Assembly: GCA_022559845.1 (NCBI GenBank)
Contig: CM040126.1
Span: 138,578,064 to 138,642,063, forward strand
DNA: 64,000 nucleotides
Direction of reading: 5' to 3'
DNA from: Amorphophallus konjac
Lineage: Eukaryota; Streptophyta; Magnoliopsida; Alismatales; Araceae
Part shown: positions 56,067 to 64,000 of the stretch, one piece after another
How the letters are laid out: every line of letters begins with the position of its first letter
How positions within the stretch are numbered: position 1 is the first letter of the stretch
Translations under genes and position numbers: made by a program
Notes under the pieces: generated by a model
What the model saw: the letters and a program-made list of their open reading frames with translations, nothing else
Told to the model about the DNA's origin: nothing
Database searches by the model: none

Positions 56067-58244
56067 ATGGCTGAAATTCCTGTATTCACTGGTTTGGATT
56101 TCTATGGCTGGTATGGTCGTTTTATAGACTATGTGATCCATATGAATTCTGATTTATGGATACTCATAGCTCACAGTCCATATGAAGTTCCTGAGGACAA
56201 ATCCTTATGGAAAACTTCAGATCAGCTCAAACTCTCTAAAAATCAAAAGGCTCTAGACCTTGTGAAAGGGGCGATAAGATCTAATGTGCTTACATGTATC
56301 TCTGAGTGCAGAAGCGCAAAGGAAGTGATAGACAGACTGATTGACAATTATGGTGGAGAAGGAACTCAATGCTTTATGGCAAGAGATCACATCAGTGATC
56401 AATCAGATGAGTCTCCATCTCTGGTAACTTCTAACTCAGAACAATCAGCTCTTGATGAATTGATTGAAATGTATGAAAACTTGTTAGAAAAATACAAATC
56501 TCTTAAGTCTGAAAAGATAAAAATGAGAAAAGATATGATTCATGATATCACTTGCCTAAAAGCTGAGTTGAATAATTTGAAATCTGAAAATGAGAACCTT
56601 AGAACCAAACTCAGTAGAGAAGATTCTTGTAATGCATGTGCAATTTTAAAAGACATGATAAATGAACTTGATTCTGATGATAGTCTTCAAAAGGATTTAA
56701 TCAAATCTCTGAAAGAAGAAAACAAATCATTGCTAGAGAAGATATCTGAACTGGAAGAAAAATTGAGTTTAATTAATGGTGATCAAATCTCACTAAATGA
56801 GCTAAGTCATGATGAAAAACTAAAACAAGAAAATGAAGAATTGAGGCTGCTGAATTCTGCTATTTCTGAGAGACTTTTAATACTTGAAAAAGGGAAGAGT
56901 TCAGTTGAAAATGAATGTGAGAGAGTGAGTACAGTGATGGAAGAGATTGACAGTCACAAAGTCATCAATGCCATGCTTAATGAAAAAGTAACAACCTCTG
57001 AACTGCTCATCTCTTCTCTTAGAAATGAGATTTTAGATTTGAACAAGTCTCTATCTGAATATGCAAATCAAGAAAAGCCGAATGTTGTATTCAAGGATAA
57101 CTGCATGAAGAAAGGCAGTAATTTTCAAGTCAAGCAGGGAATGAGGAATAAACCTTATACAACTTGTGTACATAGCACAGAAATACCTAGCACTTCCACC
57201 TCATCCCCTAAACAAGCTGTTGTTTAAGAAAATAAGAATACAAGACAGAAAAGAAAAATAGTGAAAAAGAATGATAACAATCAGCATGCTAAGAAAGTTC
57301 AGGCCAACAAATCTATTGTCAAGAATGTCAAATGCTTTTACTATGGAAAGTTTGGCCATGAAATGGTTGAGTGTTTTGTCATGAGAAAAGATGATTTGAA
57401 ACCTGATAGAATTCATGCTAGGAGCTTTAAAACGAAGAAACAGTCTCATGCTCAAAATAGAAGAATAAAATATTTTTACTGTCATAAAGCAGGTCATCTC
57501 ATGCATGAATACAAATTAATGGAATTAGATGACCTTGTTACTATTAATTCACAGAAATATCATGCTAGAAATCATGTTTCTAGGAGAAAGAATCTGAACT
57601 GTTTTTGTTGTGGGAAGTTAGGTCACACTATTGCACAGTGCTGGCATGCACATGGGAGTAACAATCGTCACAAATCTGCTAAAACCCCTGTGTATCAAAA
57701 TGCTTTTGATAGAAATGATATTGTTTCTAGAGGTCAGCACCTAGGGTGCTTCAAATGTGAGAAGCCAGGCCATAGGGCAAAAGATTACTGGCATGTTCAG
57801 GGAAAGAAATTTAATTCTGAATTTGTTAAATTCCCTGTGAAAAGAAATGATTTTGGCTACACTCAATCTCTTGTAAACAATGCTTCTCATGGAAATATTC
57901 TTGTTTCAAAAGTTCAGCATAGTGCATGTTTTAACTGTGGTAAGCTAGGCCACAAAGCTGTTAATTGTTGGCTGGTTGGTTATGAAAAGAAAAATTTCCA
58001 TGTCAATAACAGAATTAATCATGTTCACTCACACCAAGTTCATGCCAATGCTAATGTCTATATGGAGAACATGAAATCTGTTATCTCTTGTTATTACTGT
58101 GGACAATTAGGACATTCCAAGGCTAACTTCTATTTGAAGAGGGTAGATGACTCTAAAGTGTTGATCATGAGGAGAGCACCATCCAAAGGTGTAACTGTCA
58201 TGACAGGACCCAAGACATCTTGGGTGCCTATTTGTGCAAAATAG
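56067..58244 (+). pseudogene. gag: S4 gag-like ORF with six zinc knuckles, one internal stop
   Basis: ATG at 56067 (MAEIPVFTGLDFYGWYGR) opens a frame that runs to 58244 with a single TAA at 57225-57227. The N-terminal ~110 residues look like the copia gag core (FTGLDFYGW; SAKEVIDRLIDNYG). Residues ~125-350 are a long Glu/Lys/Leu coiled coil. After the stop come six CCHC-type knuckles at about 43-54-residue spacing (57333-58100). Knuckles 3 and 5 are intact (CFCCGKLGHTIAQC, CFNCGKLGHKAVNC); the others each lack one or two Cys, mostly replaced by Tyr. The end (GPKTSWVPICAK) matches the GPKxxWVP motif that precedes protease in copia elements. Gag would form the particle and bind RNA. Only one stop in 726 codons suggests recent activity or constraint. 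Confidence 0.88.
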
Positions 58245-60815
58245 TTTGCTAACTTACTGGTGTGCCTTGGTGGGAGAAATAAAAGGGGTTGAATTAACCA
58301 AGGCACTCAAGAATGAAAACCCCATGATTGCACCATTCAGGTCAGTTCTGAATACTGTTTAAATTCCATCATCTGAAAATTGCTTGCTTGATATGGTTAA
58401 GCATCTTGTTGACTTGATTTGTGTTTAGTCAAAACTTTCTGAAAAGTTGAAATGAAATTGTGAACTTGAAATGATTGCATATCATGTTGATTTGTTGATG
58501 TTAAACTGAAACTTTCTGAAATGTGAATTGCACAATCATGCTTATGGTAATTCTCTTCTGTCTGATTTGCATGAATCATATCTGAATGAGAGTCATTGCA
58601 TAAGCATACATGTTGTGACTGCATTACATATCATCATATTGAAAATTCCAAAAAGAAGTGATTCACTGCATATAGACAGGGGGAGCCTTTCTAAATTCTT
58701 CAGTGGTGTCAATTGTCTGAACTCTTCCTATCTACCTATCTGATTCATTGTCATATCTACATATTCTGTCTCATCTTCAGAACTCCTGTTTCTCATGAAA
58801 AATCAGTCAAATCACTTGAAAAATCTTCTTTGCACCGAGTATAGGTAGCTGCATGTCTTGCATATAGTCGGTGCATCTCATGTTCACAGTGCATATTGTT
58901 GTGCCTTCATTGCATATCATGTATTTTGTCAGGGGGAGCTTGTCTGCTGTCGCTTGGTCATCATGCTCTTCTTATCAGATTTGTTCCATACTGCACATAT
59001 GAAGAGTAGTGCATGTCATAAAATTTTGAAAAACCTAAAAAGATATTTCATTGCATTTAGACAGGGGGAGCATTCCTATTTCATCTCTTCTTCACCTCAT
59101 GAACTCCTTTTGTCTAGTAATATGATTCTTTCTCTTGCCTATGTGCTGTTCAATTGAATTTTCTGCTGTCTTCACCAAAACAGCTGATCAGTCTGTATTC
59201 TAGACTCAGCTACTGTTTGTTGATAAACTCTCTTCTAATGCTCGTCTCTATTGGTGATTGACTCTTCCACCAGCTTATACTCATCCTTCATATATCTCTT
59301 AGCTTGTGTGACTAATTTGGTTCTACTGTTGATTAGTTGGTCAGCTAAATTTATTGACCTGATCTGAGGAACTTAAGCTGCATGTCATGCAATTCAGTCT
59401 GAGACCTTTGTAGAAATTCCTATTATATAGGTTTAAGAATTACCATTGAATCAGACAGATATAAGATTAATGTATTCTCAGATTTGTAATTAAATGAATT
59501 GAAAATATCTGAATGATAAGCTTTAATAAATCTTAACCATCTGTGTCATAAAAACCTTAGACTCACTCATCAGATATCTGAAAATTTGAAATCAGGGCTA
59601 CTTTGGTTAAGATACATAGAGTGAGTATTGTTGTTAAACATTAACTTTGAAAAAATTGACAGGAAATAAAATCAGTGAGTAATGAAATGACTTTGTTCAC
59701 TGAGAAACTGGGTTTTCCATCAAAGAAATGGAGTGAACCTAAGTCATGAAGTGTCATAGTCACTTAAAATGAAAATTCATTGAGAACCTGACAGAGCAAT
59801 GGCATTTCTGTGTTGAGTAACTGGGGAGTCTGGCCTCTGATCAAGGTGTCTTCTCATGTAAAAAGACACTTATATTGCTAACTCTGTTCTCGAAGTTGAG
59901 AGGCAATGACAGTTATCACACTGAGTAACTGGGTCACTTCACCTGAGACGTGTTGTGCCTCATGTAAAAAGGTGTTGATCAACCTAAATTACTCAGGAAA
60001 AATAGAATGTGCTTCAAATGAAAATATATTGAAAATTCGGTCAACTCATGTTCTTAGAAATGTGTTTAACCTCAGTACTAATCTGTGTTTCTTTCAAAGG
60101 AGCTATTGAGATCATATGTGTAAGATAAAGATGATTGATTTTGAGTGTTATCTGACTATTCAGTTCACCTTTATTAAAACTTGGATTCAGATATGAGTAT
60201 TGAGTTTAATTTGACAAATTTGGTATACATCATAATTAAATCAGATTGGTTAAGTTGCCACTTCATAACCCTTTATGATAGAAAAGTCTATTCTTCTTAA
60301 GACTTATTGTAGTGGTGCAAGCATTAAAATCCCTCATGATCAGATTCTTTCCAGACAGCCTGATCAACATAAATCTTGCTATTGATTATTCATTGAGATG
60401 TCTTGTGATTATTCACTGTTGGAATCTTCCATCTTGTTTTGCAACCAGTTCTAGTTTTGTGCACTTTCCACCTGTTTCATTCTGCTCATGCATATGTGAG
60501 GTGCCACAACCAGAGTTCAGATTATTTGTAATGGCAGATTTCAGATTGATTTATTGGATAACCAGAGTTCATTCCTGTGCTTCAGGGGGAGTTATGGTTT
60601 ATCTGCATTTAAGAGGAGAGTACTTCTGCATGCATATTGATAGGGGGAGAGATGTTTTCATGTCAAAAGGGGGAACGCTATTTCAATGAAGTATGTTTCA
60701 TTATGTGTCTTTGTGTGCTGAATTTTGTCTCTCAAACCATTTCCTTTCTTTTTGATTATGTCAAAGGGGGAGAATAGTTTGACGAGTCAGTGTGACTCAT
60801 TATGTTGCCATCATC
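58245..60815 (+). other. S4 non-coding interior with repeated PPT-like tracts, no pol
   Basis: About 2.6 kb without an ORF of recognisable function. It holds AGGGGGAGC-like tracts at about 58677, 58930, 59061, 60582, 60641, 60667 and 60763, and a segment (59877-60040) also found in S1 (5725-5850), present here in two diverged tandem forms (from about 59818). It occupies the place of protease-to-RNase H and the env-like ORF. Confidence 0.75.
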
Positions 60816-60829
60816 AAAAAGGGGGAGAT
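60816..60829 (+). promoter_or_regulatory. S4 polypurine tract
   Basis: AAAAAGGGGGAGAT directly before the 3' LTR, in the context GCCATCATC shared with S1. Confidence 0.9.
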
Positions 60830-61065
60830 TATTGTGCCCCTTGTGCTTTGTTGATAATGTGGTGTTTTAATGATAGCAGCATGAATGAGTCACCATATTG
60901 TTTTGCTAAGAACAACACATTGAGTCATCACATGAATGCATATGACTGATCTATTCTGTGGAGAATGCATGAGTGTGCTATGTCTGATCTATTCATTGCT
61001 ATAGTCTTTGTGTTTAGCATACAATGCATCAGTGCAATAACAGTTGCTGCATGCGTCTGTTACGA

Positions 61066-62865
61066 AGTCTGTACATTGCCCTGCTTCAGGCTGAGCAAGT
61101 CTATACACTGCTGCACGAACATCAAGTCTATATAGTATCTTGCACAGCATGCAGGCAAAGTCTGTACAGAGTCTTCTTGTTCATGCATTACATCAAGTCT
61201 ATACATTATCTTGCACAGCATGCAGGCAAAGTTTATACAACGTTTGCACATTACATACGTTCAAAGTCTGCACAAAGTCTACTGCATTCAAAGTCTATAC
61301 AGACTTGGTCCATGCGTAAGCATAGTAAGTCTGTACATTGGTAGCAAGTCTGTACAACGTCCTTAGCATGAACACATTCAAAGTCCATACATTGCCCTGT
61401 AGCTTGCACGAACTCAAGTCTGTACAGTCAATACCTGCACACAATGTCTATACATTCATTTGTTGATAATCGAGCAAGTCTGTACATCGTCAGCCTGCTC
61501 ATGCATCATCTTGGTGGTAAGTCTGTACATTGGCCAAGTCTATACATCGCCACTTGTTCATGCATGTTCATCAAGTCTGCACATTGTTTGGCCATTGCAC
61601 ACGAAGTCTGTATAGCGATTGCCTTCATGCCTAGAAAGTCTGTACATCGTGTGTTGCTGAAAGTCTATACAGCGTCTCACTCAGCGTCTCTGTGAGTCTA
61701 TACATTTGTCTCTCGTACAGCCATCGTCTTTCTTAGCGTCTCATTCTAAGTCTATACATCGACTGCCAGCTAGTGCATCATGCGTCTCAATTAGCATCTC
61801 TGTGCAGTCAAGTCTATACATTGCATCATGACTAAAGTCTGTACATCGCATCACATTGAACATGCGTCTCATGCAGCATCTCATGCAGCGTCTCATGCAG
61901 TGTCTCATGTAAGTCTATACATCATCCATCATATCAAGTCTGTACAGCCTATACATTGTTCAGAACACAAGTCTACACAGCGTGTGCTGGCAAGTCTGTA
62001 CATCGCATCATTTGTTCGTACATTATCTCTAAAGTCTATACACTACTTAGTGAATTGCATGTGCACTCAGAGTCTATACATTGACTGTGCATTCATTTGT
62101 CTGGCTGCAAAACACTAAGTCTATACATTGCACTGTAGCATGCACGAACTCTAAGTCTGTACATTCGTTGCATCTTATGCATGCATCATTCAAAGTCTGT
62201 ACAGCTTGTATTCACAACACAAAGTATGTACATCGTTCTGCTTGCACAAACGCCAAGTCTATACATTGGCTTTGCTTGCACGAGCTGAAGTCTGTATATT
62301 GTCCACTTGCAGCATTAGCACAAGTCTGTACAGCCTGTGTGCTTCATTCATGAAGTCTGTACATTACTTCATGCATTGCACGAAGTCTACACATTCCTCG
62401 CTAGCAAGTATGTCTAAGTCTATACATTGCTTCCTCATGCATTGCACAAAGTCTGCACATTGTGTGCTGCATGCTTACCAAGTCCATACACTGGCTAGTC
62501 TGCACAAGTCTGCAAGTCTATACATTGGCTGCCGCATGCTCATCGAGTCTCCACATTCGATAGTGGCAAGTATGTACATCGCCCAGTGTCATGCATTCAA
62601 AGTCCACACATGCACACACTTAGTTTGTGCATTCTGCTTTCATGCTTTAACACTAGGCATTGCAATGTCTATACACTGTTGTCGAATGTACATCAAGTCC
62701 ACACATCTGTTGACGGCACGTCTATGCATTCATCTTCAATGTACACACTTTGCTTGATGCATTCTGCATTACACACTACAAAGTCTATACATTGCAAAGT
62801 CTACACACTGCATTACACACTTCAAAGTATGTACATTGTTCAAAACGCAAAGTCCATACAGCCAT
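61066..62865 (+). repeat. S4 U3 array (3' LTR copy)
   Basis: Same order of units as 53060-54850. Several positions switch between AAGTCTATACA and AAGTCTGTACA, showing that A/G at this position is the most variable base of the unit. Confidence 0.92.
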
Positions 62866-63054
62866 TGTGCATTCATTCTTGATGTACATACTTTGCTTAC
62901 TTAAACTGATAATTCTCTCTGTCTGTCAAGTACTTTTCGTGAAGTTTCAGAACAGCACATGATCCGAGAAGGAAGGGCTGACAGGATGCTACCACGTGGA
63001 GGAATTCTCTGGGCGGGAAATGTGGAAGCCACACGCCCTCTTGCTTGCTGCTGC

Positions 63055-63061
63055 TATAAAA
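63055..63061 (+). promoter_or_regulatory. TATA box of the S4 3' LTR
   Basis: TATAAAA, same context as 55040-55046. Confidence 0.78.
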
Positions 63062-63369
63062 GGAAGTCTTCTTCCTCAGGAGAAGACTGATCGAAGAAGA
63101 AGCAGAGGAGAGCCTGCACGATCCAGTGTGAAGAGAAGAAGAAGAAAAAGAGAAAGAGAGATTGAGAGATTAGCAGAAGAAGATAGAGAGCTCGTGAAGA
63201 AGAGGAAGAGGAGATTACCTTAAGATCATTCCTACTGGATGTTGGATCAGATCCACTCCAGTTAGCTCCTTTGAGAGCCACATTGTGCTTTATTATTTAC
63301 AACTTTCAGTCGCTATTACCACCTGTTTTTGTTTTATTTTCAAACTGTTCTTCAAGCTATCCGTCAGTA

Positions 63370-63575
63370 GTGCAAGCTGTGATGCACAGCGGCGAGGTGG
63401 ATACCTCGGACGGCTAAGCTGTATTGCCCAGCGGAGTAAGCTGTGATGCTCAGCGTTGCAGAGGTGGACTCCTCTTGACAGCAAGCTGTGATGCTCAGCG
63501 GGATGGCAAGCTGTGAGGCCCAGCGGTTGTAGGCAAGCTGTGATGCCCAGCGGTTCAAGCTGTGAGTCAGCGGAA
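63370..63575 (+). repeat. S4 R/U5 stem-loop array (3' LTR copy)
   Basis: Seven AAGCTGTGATGC/CAGCGG units as in the 5' LTR, with fewer departures from the consensus than the 5' copy at the units near 63510-63550. Confidence 0.86.
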
Positions 63576-63925
63576 TCCACACTCGGGTTTGAGTGTGAGG
63601 TGGATGTAGGTCTGGAGGACCGAACCACCTAAAAACCCTTTGTGCATTGGTTTGATTTCTTATCTGATTCCGCTAGATGAATGCATAGGGACGATATGGT
63701 TTGATTGCACACTGTGTGTTTGATTGTGGTATTGAGAGTCTTTGACATTGTTCCTAAGTCACTGATCAGTTCATCTATAAGCATATCAGTTGACTTAGTG
63801 AATCTATAAATTCCGCAATTGCTCATTAGCCTTCTGTTAGTATCAGGAAGAATGTTTAATTGGGAAAAATTTTTTAAGGGAGATTCATTCACCCCCCCTC
63901 TGAATCCACCACACCGAACCCAACA

Positions 63926-63930
63926 CTGAG
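63926..63930 (+). other. S4 target-site duplication, right copy (CTGAG)
   Basis: Matches 52819-52823. T3 sequence resumes at 63931. Confidence 0.92.
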
Positions 63931-64000
63931 ATCCCTCTATGACAATGGTCGAGAGAGGAGGGGCAGTCCCCTCTCCCCCCTGCACATGGGCGACCCTAGG
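63931..64000 (-). pseudogene. gag: T3 gag 5' part, continuing beyond the window
   Basis: On the minus strand an open frame comes in from the window edge and reaches the S4 insertion point. With one target copy left out, it stays in phase with the frame at 52818 and below. The start codon is outside the window. Confidence 0.65.

Larger units (their letters stand above)
52824..63925 (+). mobile_element. S4: complete, gag-only Sirevirus-like LTR retrotransposon (11.1 kb)
   Basis: Two LTRs of 3087 and 3096 bp, target duplication CTGAG, PBS for initiator tRNA-Met, gag-like ORF with zinc knuckles, multiple PPT-like tracts and a final PPT. No protease, integrase, RT or RNase H motif is found in the 4.9-kb interior. 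It is thus a non-autonomous element that would need pol proteins in trans. LTR landmarks and spacer sequence link it to S1 and S2. It is inserted in the gag of T3 in the opposite orientation. Confidence 0.93.
60830..63925 (+). repeat. S4 3' LTR (3096 bp)
   Basis: Aligns end to end with the 5' LTR. The first bases are TATTGTGCCCC instead of TGTTGTGCCCC, so the terminal TG has become TA. It ends GAACCCAACA. Differences from the 5' LTR are few, mainly C/T and G/A, plus a 3-bp deletion (about 61171) and a small insertion in a repeated CTCATGCAG stretch (about 61870-61900). Confidence 0.94.
34712..64000 (-). mobile_element. T3: large Tat-lineage Ty3/gypsy element, minus strand, interrupted by S4
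   Basis: From right to left on the minus strand: gag, protease with G-patch, linker, RT, dual RNase H, integrase, two antisense genes, PPT and 3' LTR. Dual RNase H and antisense extra genes are traits of the Tat lineage. The 5' LTR and leader lie beyond 64000. S4 (52824-63925) splits gag. The element inserted into S3 at 34711/34712. All its genes carry stops or frameshifts. Confidence 0.9.

Noticed and set aside
1..64000. tRNA, rRNA or host protein-coding genes
   Set aside because: I looked for cloverleaf-like segments and for intact gene structures on both strands and found none; all coding signals fit retrotransposons.

Overview
The window is plant nuclear DNA made almost entirely of nested LTR retrotransposons. 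I found no host gene, tRNA, rRNA or organellar sequence. The organism is inferred to be a flowering plant: Sirevirus-type Ty1/copia elements, Ty3/gypsy chromoviruses and Tat-lineage elements with antisense extra genes occur together, and decay is dominated by C-to-T and G-to-A changes, as in methylated plant heterochromatin. The species cannot be told. Nearly every coding region is broken, so most are listed as pseudogenes. Labels used: G = gypsy chromovirus, T = gypsy Tat lineage, S = Sirevirus-like copia, X = unplaced.

Left third. G1 (1-5718) is the 3' end of a chromovirus: RT tail, RNase H, integrase, chromodomain-like tail and a 3.3-kb 3' LTR. It interrupts S1 (5719-10764), which keeps its env-like ORF, PPT and 3' LTR. 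S1 is inserted in G2 (10765 to about 13420), a minus-strand chromovirus-type LTR. An unclear stretch and a possible gypsy LTR piece follow. S2 (15018-17343, minus) is a Sirevirus 3' LTR plus the end of its env-like ORF, cut by T1.

Middle. T1 (17344 to about 29198, plus) has a 5' LTR, PBS, long leader and broken gag. It is interrupted by T2 (20063-26772), a complete insertion with 771/772-bp LTRs and target duplication ACGGT. T2 has lost everything between its 5' LTR and the integrase, and it carries an antisense gene of the putative gypsy-type transposon family. Region X (29.2-32.2 kb) looks like a minus-strand LTR rich in GGCGCGCC palindromes. An unidentified stretch follows to 33558.

Right half. 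S3 (33559-34711) is the start of another Sirevirus LTR. It is cut by T3 (34712 to beyond 64000, minus), a large Tat element with 3' LTR, PPT, two antisense plant-mobile-domain genes with introns, then integrase, dual RNase H, RT, linker, protease with G-patch, and gag. T3 gag is split by S4 (52824-63925), a structurally complete element with 3.09-kb LTRs, target duplication CTGAG, an initiator-Met PBS and a gag-like ORF with six zinc knuckles, but no pol.

The most interesting signal is regulatory. Each of the four Sirevirus LTRs carries an array of a short family-specific repeat. The four repeats look unrelated, yet they reduce to one 9-bp core (close to GTC[G/T]RYRCA). S1, S2 and S4 also carry a second array of short stem-loops near a conserved CCGAACCACCT box. 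The gypsy elements carry their own dispersed hairpins (CGGYC...GACCG), and an ~80-bp block recurs in three gypsy elements of two lineages.
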